The notes beneath the pieces were generated by a model. It was not told the DNA's origin and ran no database searches. It was given only the letters and a program-made list of their open reading frames with translations. Positions 1 through 7,630 of a stretch of 64,000 nt of DNA are shown here, piece by piece. Numbering within the stretch: position 1 is the first letter of the stretch; the number at the start of each line of letters is the position of its first letter. The position numbers were made by a program, and so were the translations under genes. The stretch comes from Ornatilinea apprima (lineage in GTDB: Bacteria > Chloroflexota > Anaerolineae > Anaerolineales > Anaerolineaceae), in assembly GCF_001306115.1 (NCBI RefSeq), contig NZ_LGCL01000004.1, positions 1 through 64,000 on the forward strand, read 5' to 3'.

Positions 1-57
1 TTCCAGCGCGTTCATTTTGAACTCTGGTGGGTATTCTCGGTAATTTCTCTTTTCCAT
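1..57 (-). CDS. IS3-family transposase OrfA, N-terminal 19 residues (partial)
   Basis: The reverse complement of 1-57 translates as MEKRNYREYPPEFKMNALE. This matches the usual start of IS3-family OrfA proteins (basic residues, then Y-x-x-E-F-K-x-x-A), the beginning of their helix-turn-helix. In the family OrfA binds the terminal repeats and is joined to the DDE-domain OrfB by programmed frameshifting. The rest lies outside the window, so activity cannot be judged. Confidence 0.65.
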   Translation of the reverse strand, partial: MEKRNYREYPPEFKMNALE

Positions 58-122
58 GCCTGATCTCCATTTCTTTAGTTTTACCCGATCAGGACATTTT
101 TTGTGTCCACTTTTTTGCACCA
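1..122 (-). mobile_element. IS3-family insertion sequence, left-end fragment
   Basis: The minus strand reads TGGTGCAAAAAAGTGGACAC inward from about position 122, the style of terminal inverted repeat found in IS3-family elements. About 60 bases further in it reaches an ATG opening a transposase OrfA reading frame. The element runs off the left edge of the window, so its completeness and target duplication cannot be judged. The outer boundary is uncertain by a few bases (TGCA ends at 119, TGCACCA at 122). Confidence 0.7.
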
Positions 123-292
123 TTCCACTTACCGGGGAAGGCCGGGGGACCACCCGAGGGGTGGAAGGGATTTAGATCCCCGTAATTTTCGGTCGAATGA
201 ACGCCGTCCGCACCCTACGGAAAAACCCCGCATGCAAAAGCGCGTGGACCAGAACGGCTCCACGCGCTTGAGAAATTGGATTGGGGCAAGGG
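123..292. other. Gene-free spacer between the IS3 end and ychF
   Basis: No convincing gene is seen. A 66-residue plus-strand frame crosses this stretch, but it is rich in R, H and P, begins inside the IS end and runs over the ychF terminator. The only clear structure is that terminator. Confidence 0.5.
235..269 (-). terminator. Rho-independent terminator of ychF
   Basis: On the minus strand an 11-bp perfect stem (AAGCGCGTGGA paired with TCCACGCGCTT) is followed by TTTT. It lies about 25 bases past the ychF stop codon. Confidence 0.75.
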
Positions 293-1363
293 TCAGATGT
301 TAAAGCGGATGTTTAACACATCCCCGTCTTTGACAATATACTCTTTACCTTCCAGGCGCAGCTTGCCTTTGCCTTTGCACTCAGTCAACCCGCCCAGCTC
401 TACCAGGTCGTCATAGGCTACCACCTCGGCGCGGATAAAACCCTTCTGCAAATCGGTGTGGATCACCCCGGCGGCCACCGGCGCGGTCGCGCCGCGCTCC
501 ACCGTCCAGGCGCGCACTTCGTCTGGCCCCACGGTGAAGAAAGACTGCAAGCCCAACAGGTCATACGACAGGCGGATCATGCGGTTAAGGCTGGGTTCTT
601 CGATGTTGTACTCGGCCATGAACATTTCACGGTCTTCGGGTGGAAGTTGGGCAATGTCCATTTCCAACTTGCCCTGCAAGGCCACCACCATGCTGCGCTG
701 GTGCTCGTAGGCAATCTGCGGCGCGGTCTGCCCTTCGGACAGGTTGAAGACCACCAACACCGGCTTCTGGCTGAGCAGCCCAAACCCGGAAAGCGTTTTA
801 GCCTCTTCCTCGCTGATCTCAATGTCGCGCAGCGGGGTTTCTTCGCTCAGCGCGGCGTGCATGCGGTTGAATAGCTCAATGTCGCGCTCGATGAGGCCCT
901 TGTCGCGCCCGCCGCCCTTGCGCCGCTCATCGGTCAGGCGCTCCAGCTTGCGTTCCACGGCGATCAGGTCGTTGAGGATGAACTCGCTATCCATCGTCTC
1001 CAGGTCGCGCTGCGGATTCACGCTGCCCGCCTGGTGGGGCACGTTTTCGTCTTCAAAGCAGCGCACCACATGAATAAAGCCGTCCATTTGCGTCAGATGG
1101 TTAAGCAACTGCCCGGAGATGCCCGAGCGGCCCGCGGAACCGTCCAGACCGGCGATATCGGCATAGGTTACTTTGGCATAGATGGTCTTCTTAGGGTTAA
1201 ACATGCCCGAAAGCCGGTCAACGCGCGGATCAGGCACGTCCACCACGGCAGTGTGCACTTCAATCTTGCCGGAAACCGGCAGCGTGGGGGTAGAGCTGCC
1301 CGTCAGGGCGTTGAATAACGTGGTTTTGCCCGATTGGGGCAGTCCAAAAATTCCTAGTCGCAT
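293..1363 (-). CDS. ychF: Redox-regulated P-loop ATPase YchF
   Basis: A 356-residue protein of the Obg/YchF group. The P-loop is GLPQSGKTT (residues 7-15), where most family members have GLPNVGKST. The ADIAGLDGSAGRSG segment is the G3 region. NLSE replaces the NKxD guanine-specificity motif, the NxxE form typical of YchF and the reason the family prefers ATP. The last ~85 residues form a TGS domain ending KDGDVLNIRFNI. YchF proteins bind ribosomes and respond to oxidative stress. The frame stays open upstream to 1501, but that extension would run antisense through tRNA-Leu. The start was therefore set at the ATG (1361-1363) that begins MRLGIFG, the normal N-terminus. Confidence 0.95.
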   Translation of the reverse strand: MRLGIFGLPQSGKTTLFNALTGSSTPTLPVSGKIEVHTAVVDVPDPRVDRLSGMFNPKKTIYAKVTYADIAGLDGSAGRSGISGQLLNHLTQMDGFIHVVRCFEDENVPHQAGSVNPQRDLETMDSEFILNDLIAVERKLERLTDERRKGGGRDKGLIERDIELFNRMHAALSEETPLRDIEISEEEAKTLSGFGLLSQKPVLVVFNLSEGQTAPQIAYEHQRSMVVALQGKLEMDIAQLPPEDREMFMAEYNIEEPSLNRMIRLSYDLLGLQSFFTVGPDEVRAWTVERGATAPVAAGVIHTDLQKGFIRAEVVAYDDLVELGGLTECKGKGKLRLEGKEYIVKDGDVLNIRFNI

Positions 1364-1418
1364 GTTAAAGAAATACCTTGACCCTTCTGCAAAGATTGGA
1401 TATACTAAGCGTGCAATT

Positions 1419-1500
1419 GCCGAAGTGGCGGAACTGGCAGACGCGCGCGACTCAAAATCGCGTACCTTCGGGTATGTGGGTTCGATTCCCACCTTCGGCA
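1419..1500 (+). tRNA. tRNA-Leu (CAA anticodon)
   Basis: The acceptor stem GCCGAAG (1419-1425) pairs with CTTCGGC (1493-1499), and A1500 is the discriminator base. The anticodon arm is CGCGA-CTCAAAA-TCGCG, giving anticodon CAA. A long variable arm (TACCTTCGGGTA) makes it a class II tRNA, and the T-arm GTGGG-TTCGATT-CCCAC is intact. CCA is not encoded. The gene is divergent from ychF. Confidence 0.95.
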
Positions 1501-1516
1501 CTGATTATAACATAAG

Positions 1517-1546
1517 CCACCCTCCAATTTCGGAGGGTGGTTTGAG
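1517..1546 (+). terminator. Terminator downstream of tRNA-Leu
   Basis: A perfect 9-bp stem CCACCCTCC / GGAGGGTGG with a 6-base loop is followed by a short T-rich run (TTTGAGTTT). It lies 17 bases after the tRNA. Confidence 0.65.
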
Positions 1547-1565
1547 TTTAACCCCAGCGCCGGGG

Positions 1566-2273
1566 TCAGGCGGCGCGCTTCAGCGCCTCCCAGGCGCGGC
1601 GCTGACGCCGCACGCGCAGCACCAGATCAAAGAAGCGGATGATGTGTTTGATCGGCTGGATGTGGCTCTTCTCCGCGCCGTAAATAGTGCGAATCGGCAC
1701 CCAGGCCAGGCGCATACCCTCGCGCACGCACACCGCAATCATCTCCACCTCAAACTCGTAGCCCTGCTGCTGGCTGCTGAGCAGCTTTTCCATCAGCCGC
1801 CGCGAGATCAGGCGGTAGCCCGACTGGTTATCGGGGATCTGCGCGCCCACTGCCCAAGAGAACAAGCCGCGCCCCAGGCTGTTGCCCAGCCGCCGCGCGG
1901 GGGGCATCTGGCTGAAATCGCGCGCGCCGATGATCAGATCGGGCGTTTCATCGGTGTAAGCCCGCATAAACGCGGGAATCTCCTGCGGGTCGTGCTGGCC
2001 GTCGGCGTCCAGGGTGAGCACGGCTTCATAACCGCGCTCCAGCGCCAGGCGAAACCCGGCGCGCAGGGCCGCGCCCTTGCCCTGGTTGGGGTTTTGCTCC
2101 AGCACCTCTACCCCCGAGGCGCGCGCATGCAGCAGCGTATCGTCGCTCGAGCCGTCGTCCACCACCAGCACCGGCAAGCAGGCCGCGCTTTGTTCGGCCA
2201 CAGCGCGCACCGCCGCGCCTTCGTTGTAGGCCGGGATGAGTGCCAAAATGTTCGTTGAGCGATCAGCGTTCAA
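1566..2273 (-). CDS. Family 2 glycosyltransferase, dolichyl-phosphate-mannose-synthase type
   Basis: A 235-residue GT-A enzyme. The motifs are IPAYNEG (about residues 13-19), VVDDGSSDDT (36-45) and the metal-binding TLDADGQHD (87-95), followed by GNSLGRGLFS and a Q-SGYR segment. It should transfer a sugar from a nucleotide donor to a polyprenyl phosphate or similar acceptor at the cytoplasmic face of the membrane. There is no C-terminal membrane segment, so it is the short soluble form. The start is TTG at 2271-2273, preceded by AGGTG; no ATG lies upstream of the first conserved strand. It is a stand-alone gene, and the acceptor cannot be inferred. Confidence 0.85.
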   Translation of the reverse strand: MNADRSTNILALIPAYNEGAAVRAVAEQSAACLPVLVVDDGSSDDTLLHARASGVEVLEQNPNQGKGAALRAGFRLALERGYEAVLTLDADGQHDPQEIPAFMRAYTDETPDLIIGARDFSQMPPARRLGNSLGRGLFSWAVGAQIPDNQSGYRLISRRLMEKLLSSQQQGYEFEVEMIAVCVREGMRLAWVPIRTIYGAEKSHIQPIKHIIRFFDLVLRVRRQRRAWEALKRAA

Positions 2274-2351
2274 AGGTCACCTGTTGCGCCAATAGGCATA
2301 AAAAGGCCAGCTCTGCCAAAGCGAGCCGGCCGGTGTTTCTAAAAGATGGGG

Positions 2352-2843
2352 CTATTCCACTTCGCTGGCAGTCACTTCCAGCATGCGGTCGCCCTGTTTG
2401 ATGGCATTGACCACGTCCATGCCATTCACCACCCGCCCAAAGACGGTGTGCTTGCCGTTGAGGTGCGGCTGCGGCGAATGGGTGATGAAAAACTGGCTGC
2501 CGTTGGTGTTGGGCCCGGCATTGGCCATCGACATTACACCCGTCTCATGCTTGAGGGGGTTGCCTACCAGTTCGTCTTCAAAGCGGTAGCCAGGGCCGCC
2601 CATGCCGGTGCCGGTTGGGTCGCCGCCCTGAATGACAAAATTGTTGATCACGCGGTGAAAGGTTACACCGTCGTAAAAGCCTTCTTTGACTAAAAACACA
2701 AAATTGTTGACCGTTTTAGGCGCGTGCTCCGGGTACAGGTCCAGCTCAATCGTGCCTTTGTTGGTCTTCATCGTTACCCGGTAGGTTTTAGCCGGGTCAA
2801 TTTGCATGGCGGGGGGAGTCTTCCATTGTTTCGCGTTCATCAT
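2352..2843 (-). CDS. Cyclophilin-type peptidyl-prolyl isomerase
   Basis: A 163-residue protein consisting of one cyclophilin domain. Family signatures include [17 protein letters not shown] (about residues 58-74), FEDE, and [22 protein letters not shown]. The catalytic Arg of FHR is present, and His sits where human CypA has Trp (KHTVFG), as in many bacterial enzymes. It catalyses cis-trans isomerisation of X-Pro bonds. No signal peptide is seen, so a cytoplasmic chaperone role is likely. Two tandem ATGs follow AGAAGGA; the upstream one (2841-2843) has the better spacing. A TATAAT-like -10 lies just upstream at 2878-2883 on the minus strand. Confidence 0.92.
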   Translation of the reverse strand: MMNAKQWKTPPAMQIDPAKTYRVTMKTNKGTIELDLYPEHAPKTVNNFVFLVKEGFYDGVTFHRVINNFVIQGGDPTGTGMGGPGYRFEDELVGNPLKHETGVMSMANAGPNTNGSQFFITHSPQPHLNGKHTVFGRVVNGMDVVNAIKQGDRMLEVTASEVE

Positions 2844-2900
2844 GTAATCCTTCTGTTAGGGGTGAAAAACCAATCCGATTATAACGTAAAAACCGGCGGA

Positions 2901-3263
2901 TTAATCGCCGCGCGCTGGCAGGCCTGCCGGCAGGGAGAAGTTGCCATCGGGGTTGGGGGGGAAGTCGTACACACGCAGCACCGCGCGCACCGGCAGCGGG
3001 CCGTAGAGATGCGGGAAGAGTTCTTCACCACCGGTGGTGTTTTCCCATTGCACCTTCATCCCGCTCACAGTGGGATCAATTTCCAGCAGCACCAGCCCGG
3101 TTTGCCCGTAAAAATGACGGCGCGCCGACGAGCACACCTGGTTGAGCGCCGAGCAGTGGATAAAGCCCTCGCTCTCCAGGCTGGAGGGGTGATAAAGCAT
3201 GGAAGAGCGCGCCTTGCGCCAATCTGAACGAGTTGTAATATGGTAAATGGGATCTGTATTCAT
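2901..3263 (-). CDS. DUF952 family protein
   Basis: A 120-residue protein with the DUF952 pattern: IYHITTRSDW at the start, SEGFIHCS in the middle (about residues 31-38), then LLEIDP and FPHLYGPLPVRAVL. Members are small cytoplasmic proteins; the fold is thought to be related to ADP-ribosyltransferase-like domains, but no activity is established. It is 21 bases downstream of the DUF427 gene on the same strand, so the two are probably co-transcribed. Confidence 0.85.
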   Translation of the reverse strand: MNTDPIYHITTRSDWRKARSSMLYHPSSLESEGFIHCSALNQVCSSARRHFYGQTGLVLLEIDPTVSGMKVQWENTTGGEELFPHLYGPLPVRAVLRVYDFPPNPDGNFSLPAGLPARGD

Positions 3264-3284
3264 GCTGCTTTTAATGGTTTTCCT

Positions 3285-3572
3285 TTAATCTTCTACCACC
3301 TGCACCAGGTGGGGATAAAAAGCCACATATCCACTGATCTGCCGGGCAGCCTCTTTGGGCTGCGGGTAGCTCCAGGCCGCGTTTTGCTTTTCCACGTTTC
3401 CCACGCGGATGTGGTAATAACTGGCCTCGCCTTTCCACGGGCAGGTAGTGTGGCGGTCAGAGGGGAGAAAGTATTCCATCTTCAGCGACGCGGGCGGAAA
3501 ATAATGGTTGCCTTCCACCACCTGGGTTTGTTCACTCTCAGCAATAATTGTACCGTTGAATACGGCTTTCAT
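3285..3572 (-). CDS. DUF427 family protein
   Basis: A 95-residue protein with the DUF427 features NG..IAES..T.VVEGNHYFPP, then CPWKG.A.YY, and a C-terminal AAWSYP..KEAA..I.GYVAFY. The Cys-Pro-Trp-Lys-Gly stretch (about residues 50-54) is the family hallmark. The biochemical role is unknown. The start ATG (3570-3572) has a good AAGGAG site. It is the first gene of a likely two-gene unit with the DUF952 gene. Confidence 0.88.
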   Translation of the reverse strand: MKAVFNGTIIAESEQTQVVEGNHYFPPASLKMEYFLPSDRHTTCPWKGEASYYHIRVGNVEKQNAAWSYPQPKEAARQISGYVAFYPHLVQVVED

Positions 3573-3664
3573 CGTGATTCTCCTTCCAGCAATTTAATGA
3601 TGCAGTGATAAAAGAGAGATGCAGCTCATGCCGGGCAGGTTACCTGCCAAAGGAAAACTTGTTT

Positions 3665-4036
3665 TTAAGGCTGGTTCTCAAAACGCCGGCAGCAGTAGAG
3701 TTGAAAGCCGTAGACCAGATGCAGCGCGCCGTTCAACGGGAAAAGCGGAAAAACCCAACCGCCCGGCAGACTGCCGCTGCTCACCAGGTTCACCCCGGCA
3801 AAAAAGAGGAAAGCCAGCAGGGTCAGCGCTCCGCCCGCTATGGGATGCCACCAGGCCCACACCAGCCCGGCCGCCATTAACCCAAAAAAGAGCATCATCA
3901 ATATCTCGGTCGCGGTGAGAGCGGCAAAGGCGGGCAGCCCTTCGCCAAAGAAGATCACCAGCGTCAGAACCAGCAGCAACACACTCACCAGGCGCGCCGA
4001 CCAGCGTGTAATTTCAATCCAGTTCACTTGTTTCAT
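3665..4036 (-). CDS. Small four-helix membrane protein
   Basis: A 123-residue hydrophobic protein with about four predicted membrane segments (roughly residues 11-33, 38-60, 66-85 and 95-112) and short loops. The charged start MKQVNWIEITRWSAR suggests a cytoplasmic N-terminus. It resembles uncharacterised small membrane proteins of Firmicutes and Chloroflexota, and no function is known. CAGGAGTGAAG precedes the ATG at 4034-4036. No cofactor- or metal-binding motif is visible. Confidence 0.65.
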   Translation of the reverse strand: MKQVNWIEITRWSARLVSVLLLVLTLVIFFGEGLPAFAALTATEILMMLFFGLMAAGLVWAWWHPIAGGALTLLAFLFFAGVNLVSSGSLPGGWVFPLFPLNGALHLVYGFQLYCCRRFENQP

Positions 4037-4120
4037 TCTTCACTCCTGTTTGCTTTTTTCCTTATGGGTGGTTTCCTCCTGCGTTTTTGTTGATCGCTTT
4101 GAACGGTTTTTTCCGTTGAG

Positions 4121-4149
4121 AAAATAAGAGCCTGCTCACGCAGGCTCTT
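4121..4149 (-). terminator. Terminator of the DUF4332 / small-protein pair
   Basis: On the minus strand a perfect 10-bp stem (AAGAGCCTGC / GCAGGCTCTT) with a 4-base loop is followed by ATTTT, directly after the 67-residue gene. Confidence 0.8.
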
Positions 4150-4157
4150 GAATGGAT

Positions 4158-4361
4158 TTACTTTTTTCCTAACAGTCCGCCCAACCCTTTGGCCAGATCG
4201 TCCAGACCGATCTCACCGTCGTCGAGCACACCGTCTAGCTGACTGCTCAAAGGCGCTGGCAGCCGGTCTTTCAGGTAGTTCAGCACAACTGGCACCACTT
4301 TACGGGCCATCTCTTCGGAAATGCCCGTTTTCTTCACCAGCAGCTTGACCAGTTCATCCAT
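4158..4361 (-). CDS. Small helical protein of unknown function (67 aa)
   Basis: A short charged protein, mostly helical, with the C-terminal pattern LDGVLDDGEIGLDDLAKGLGGLLGKK. This resembles the ends of small DUF2267/DUF937-like proteins, but I cannot assign a family firmly. GGAG with good spacing precedes the ATG. It starts 9 bases after the DUF4332 gene and is followed by a strong terminator, so it is expressed as the second gene of that operon. The context suggests a general stress or housekeeping role, but nothing specific is shown. Confidence 0.65.
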   Translation of the reverse strand: MDELVKLLVKKTGISEEMARKVVPVVLNYLKDRLPAPLSSQLDGVLDDGEIGLDDLAKGLGGLLGKK

Positions 4362-4370
4362 GCCGGTCTC

Positions 4371-4775
4371 CTAGTATTTAACAATGCGCGGAAGCTGTTT
4401 GGCCTGCGCCACCCAGTCGGCCACCTGGGCCTCGGTGGGCATGGCGCGCACCAGTTTCTTGGCAGTGTTGACTTCCACCATCTTGGCGTACAGATTCTCG
4501 GGCTTGCGCTGCGCCAGCTCGGGAACCGTATCCACACCAGCTTCTTCCAGCAGGTCAGCGTATTCCTGGCCCACCCCATTGATACGGAACAGATCCACCG
4601 CGTTGACCCATTCGAGGATTAATTTCTCAGGGATTCCTGCTTTTTGCGCGATCTCTTCGCGCCCTTTGGGGGTGCTGCCCATTTCCAATAATTTATCGGT
4701 TGTCGTTACGCCGGCTGCGCGCAGCTTATCGGCATAGGTTTCGCCAATGCCTTCCACATATTCCAGTTTTGCCAT
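4371..4775 (-). CDS. DUF4332 helix-hairpin-helix protein
   Basis: A 134-residue protein with repeated helix-hairpin-helix-like elements: VEGIGETYADKLRAAGVTTTDKLLE near the N-terminus and INGVGQEYADLLEEAGVDTVPELA around residues 63-86. This is the DUF4332 layout, related to RNA-polymerase-alpha CTD and other DNA-binding HhH domains. It probably binds nucleic acid or protein; the exact function is unknown. The start was placed at the ATG of MAKLEYVEG (4773-4775) because GGAGG sits just upstream. The frame is open for 13 more codons without a ribosome site. Confidence 0.85.
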   Translation of the reverse strand: MAKLEYVEGIGETYADKLRAAGVTTTDKLLEMGSTPKGREEIAQKAGIPEKLILEWVNAVDLFRINGVGQEYADLLEEAGVDTVPELAQRKPENLYAKMVEVNTAKKLVRAMPTEAQVADWVAQAKQLPRIVKY

Positions 4776-4894
4776 TTTTTCCTCCGAAATATTCTGATTG
4801 AAACCAGTACGCACTGTTACAGTTTCTGATTATTTTCCTTAATCCATTCTAGCATTAAAACCAGTTAAAAAGAAAACAAGCATGCGGCAAGGAG

Positions 4895-5581
4895 TTATTC
4901 CAATTCGCCTTCCGCCGGCAGCGGATTGACCAGCACCGCCGCTTCGCCGTTCAGGTGTGAATAATCGGCCCAGCGAACCAGGTTGGCGCGCAAGTCATCG
5001 CCGCGCGCGGTCATTTCAAATTCCGAAACCGAGCAGTTGGCGTTACCAATGGAGAAGACCACGTTCATATCGGCCGCCGGGCAAAGGTCTTTCAGGGTGA
5101 ACGAGAAAATACCGCCGTGGCCCACAATCACGATGGCGCGGTTGTCTTTGCCGCGCAGCACCTGAAGTAAACCGGCGCGCATACGCCTCCACAGCGAGTG
5201 ATAATCGTCGCCCCCTGGGAAGCGCGCTTCCGGGTGGCCGGTGAACCACTGCTCGACAATCTGGTTGTGAAATTCCCATTTGGCCATGGTGGTGGGCGGC
5301 TCTTCCAGGCGGCCCACGTCCACCTCGCGGAAGTTGTCCATCACCGTGACCGGCAGGCCGAACGGCTGGGCGATCAACAGCGCGGTTTCATGGGCGCGTT
5401 TGAGCGGCGAAGCGTAGACTTCGTCAATCGGGTAAGGCAGACTGGCAAAGTACTGCCCGGTCTGGCGCGCCTGGGCGCGGCCCTTCTCGGTCAGCGAATA
5501 GTCCACATGGCGGCTGGAGAGTTGCTTGGTAATATTGGCCGGGTTTTCACCGTGCCGCACCAGAAATACGCGGTTCATCAC
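4895..5581 (-). CDS. Histidine phosphatase (phosphoglycerate-mutase-like)
   Basis: A 228-residue enzyme of the histidine phosphatase superfamily. The phosphohistidine motif LVRHGEN is at residues 7-13. A second Arg and the acidic region follow (ASPLKRAHETA), and the second catalytic His is in IVGHGGIF (about residue 155). It hydrolyses phosphate esters; the substrate cannot be told from sequence. The start is probably GTG at 5579-5581 (AAAGGA 8 bases upstream), with ATG as the next codon. It is a single gene with no clear functional neighbours. Confidence 0.85.
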   Translation of the reverse strand: MMNRVFLVRHGENPANITKQLSSRHVDYSLTEKGRAQARQTGQYFASLPYPIDEVYASPLKRAHETALLIAQPFGLPVTVMDNFREVDVGRLEEPPTTMAKWEFHNQIVEQWFTGHPEARFPGGDDYHSLWRRMRAGLLQVLRGKDNRAIVIVGHGGIFSFTLKDLCPAADMNVVFSIGNANCSVSEFEMTARGDDLRANLVRWADYSHLNGEAAVLVNPLPAEGELE

Positions 5582-5644
5582 AATGGGTTTCCTTTAATCC
5601 GTCCGATAAGCTGCCCGCATTATACCCGAAGCCAATCACCCTTT

Positions 5645-6439
5645 TCAAACCGGGCCGGCTTCAAAGGTGTATTCAAAATCCTGGGCGCGCGAGATGGGTT
5701 GAAACCCGCGCCGCAGCAGAATCGGCTCGCTCATCGGGCTGGCATCCACCGTCAGAAAGCGCGCCCCGCGCTGGCGCGCCTCGATCGCGCGCGCCGCCAG
5801 CAGAGCCTGGTACGCGCCCTGGCCGCGGTACGCCTCCAGGGTAGAGCCGCCCCACAGGCTGGCAAACTGCGTGCCGGGATGGTAGCGAATCCACGCCAGG
5901 CTGACCGGCTGCTCTTGCGCGTACACGGCAAAAAAACTCAATTCTTGCGGGTTGGCCAGCATCTCATCCACCAGCAGCGCGCCCAACTCGCGCATGCCCT
6001 CGTCTTGCCACACCGGCACTTCCACCGCTTCAAAAGCCGCCAGAACAGCCTCAGGGTCGCTCAGGCGGCGGGCCGTCTGGGCGGGCGGGTGGAAAAACGC
6101 GGGCGGGGCGCTGTCCATGTCCAGCACCAGCACCGCTTCCAGCTCCTGGGCGGAAAATCCGCGCGTGGTGAGGCGCGCTTTCAGGTCGGGCGGGGTGTCG
6201 TGATCGTATACCTTCCAGGTGAAATCCTGCCCGGCGGCGCGAAAGCGGGCGATCTCGGCTTCAATGGCCGCGTCCGCATTCGACTCGTCCAACCGTGAGT
6301 AGATCACAAAGCCGCGCTCGGCGGGCCGCAGGTTGATGTGCCGCACCGTTAGCGGACCGTCCTCGCGCTGAATGTCGGGGTAATCCACGTCCACGCGCTG
6401 TTGGTGGTCAAAAATTTCGCGAAGTTCTTCCAGCTTCAT
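5645..6439 (-). CDS. GNAT-family acetyltransferase (two-domain)
   Basis: A 264-residue protein whose C-terminal half carries the GNAT core: an acetyl-CoA-binding stretch TLEAYRGQGAYQALLAARAIEARQ (motif A, R/Q-x-x-G-x-G/A form) and a terminal RRGFQPISR segment. The N-terminal ~120 residues are unlike the core and may be a degenerate second GNAT fold. Proteins of this size often acetylate amines or peptides, and the substrate is unknown. It is 9 bases downstream of mscL and about 470 bases from a second GNAT gene, so the three minus-strand genes probably form one operon. AAAGGA precedes the ATG. Confidence 0.78.
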   Translation of the reverse strand: MKLEELREIFDHQQRVDVDYPDIQREDGPLTVRHINLRPAERGFVIYSRLDESNADAAIEAEIARFRAAGQDFTWKVYDHDTPPDLKARLTTRGFSAQELEAVLVLDMDSAPPAFFHPPAQTARRLSDPEAVLAAFEAVEVPVWQDEGMRELGALLVDEMLANPQELSFFAVYAQEQPVSLAWIRYHPGTQFASLWGGSTLEAYRGQGAYQALLAARAIEARQRGARFLTVDASPMSEPILLRRGFQPISRAQDFEYTFEAGPV

Positions 6440-6448
6440 AAAAATCCT

Positions 6449-6904
6449 TTATTCCGAGAGGTCCGAAGTGCAATGCGGACAGCGCACTGCTTCCACTGGG
6501 ATGGCGGTGGCACAGAACGGGCAGGTTTTCTCGCTGGGTTCGGCCGGGGCGGCGGGTTCTTCTTTCTCCACCAGGTGGTTCACCGCCCGCACCAGCAGAA
6601 AAACAGCCAGCCCCACAATCAGAAAGCTGATCACGCTGTTGAGAAACACCCCGTAATTCAGCGTTACTGCCCCGGCTTCCTGGGCGTCGGCCAGGGTGGC
6701 ATAGGGAGCGGCCGGCTCGCCGCTTTTCAGCAGCAGGTAAAGGTCCTTAAAATCCACTTTGCCCAGCAACAGGCCCACGGGCGGCATAATCACGTCGTTG
6801 ACCAGGGAGTTGACGATTCCGCCAAACGCACCGCCGATGATCACGCCCACCGCCAAATCGACCACGTTACCGCGCAGCAAGAATTTTTTGAGTTCAGCCC
6901 ACAT
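6449..6904 (-). CDS. mscL: Large-conductance mechanosensitive channel MscL with zinc-ribbon tail
   Basis: A 151-residue protein. Residues 1-112 are a normal MscL subunit: amphipathic start, FLLRGNVVDLAVGVIIGGAFGGIVNSLVNDVIMPP in TM1, a periplasmic loop, and TM2 NSVISFLIVGLAVFLLVRA. MscL forms a pentameric pore that opens under hypo-osmotic shock. The usual short charged C-terminal helix is replaced by a linker and a CxxC...CxxC zinc ribbon (Cys128, 131, 142, 145; CPFC and CPHC). GGAGG precedes the ATG. It sits between two GNAT genes. Confidence 0.93.
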   Translation of the reverse strand: MWAELKKFLLRGNVVDLAVGVIIGGAFGGIVNSLVNDVIMPPVGLLLGKVDFKDLYLLLKSGEPAAPYATLADAQEAGAVTLNYGVFLNSVISFLIVGLAVFLLVRAVNHLVEKEEPAAPAEPSEKTCPFCATAIPVEAVRCPHCTSDLSE

Positions 6905-6905
6905 T

Positions 6906-7616
6906 TTATTCCTCCTTCCGTCCCTGCTCCAAACGGCTGAGCAGCCACCATTGGTAATCGTTCACCCACGCGTAGCCCTCGTTTTGCGCGGCCTGGTGCA
7001 GGTCTTCGCGCTCGCGCGGCATCAGCACCCCGCAGATTTGCCCGCCGCCTTGCGGCAACCAGGCGCGCGCGGCGCGCAGCCCCTGCGCGCTCAATTTGCC
7101 TTCCAGCCACACGCCGCGGTAATTAAAGGTCTCCACCGGCACCAGGTGCTGGCCGGGCGGCAGGGGCGCGGGCTCACTCAGCGGCCGCGAGCAGACCCAC
7201 AAACGCACAACCCCATCAGCCGGGGCAAACCCACAGGCCGCGAAGGCGCGCTGGCTGGCGTGGTTCTCGAGTTGAATCAGCGCGCGCGAGAAAGACGCCC
7301 CGCGCTGCCAGCCGGCGCGCAGGTTGTCTTCAATCAAGCGGCGCGCCAGCCCCTGCCCGCGATAATCGGCCAGGGTGCCCAGTAAATCCACCTCCCAGCG
7401 CGGCACGCCCTCGCCGGAGTACGTGAGAAAACCATCCACAAAGGCGGCCACCCGCCCGTCTTCCACAAAGGCAGCGCTGTGGTGGCTCTCCAAACGCAGC
7501 ACGCTGGCAATACAGTCCGCGCTGTTTTCTTCCTCCGGCCAGACCTGCAGCCGCGCCGCGTTCAGGGCACGCGGGTCCAGGTCTGCGCCGCTGACCATGC
7601 GCAATGTGTTCGACAA
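6906..7616 (-). CDS. GNAT-family acetyltransferase
   Basis: A 236-residue protein. The motif-A region LLGTLADYRGQGLARRLIEDNL (about residues 80-101) is a clear acetyl-CoA-binding GNAT signature, followed by ALIQLENHASQRAFAACGF, typical of the C-terminal half of the fold. The remaining ~90 residues form an extra C-terminal domain of unknown role. The start is TTG at 7614-7616: AAGGTG lies 5 bases upstream, and the first ATG would cost 6 residues. It ends 1 base before mscL, so it is probably co-transcribed with mscL and the next GNAT. Confidence 0.78.
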   Translation of the reverse strand: MSNTLRMVSGADLDPRALNAARLQVWPEEENSADCIASVLRLESHHSAAFVEDGRVAAFVDGFLTYSGEGVPRWEVDLLGTLADYRGQGLARRLIEDNLRAGWQRGASFSRALIQLENHASQRAFAACGFAPADGVVRLWVCSRPLSEPAPLPPGQHLVPVETFNYRGVWLEGKLSAQGLRAARAWLPQGGGQICGVLMPREREDLHQAAQNEGYAWVNDYQWWLLSRLEQGRKEE

Positions 7617-7630
7617 TGATTCACCTTCCT

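Noticed and set aside
103-303. 66-residue frame beside the IS end
   Set aside because: It starts inside the IS terminal repeat, is low in complexity and covers the ychF terminator.
1364-1501. N-terminal extension of YchF by 46 codons
   Set aside because: The extension reads antisense through tRNA-Leu, and the conserved family start is MRLGIFG.
1182-2258. 358-residue plus-strand frame over ychF, tRNA-Leu and the GT2 gene
   Set aside because: It crosses a tRNA and a terminator and is antisense to two well-recognised genes.
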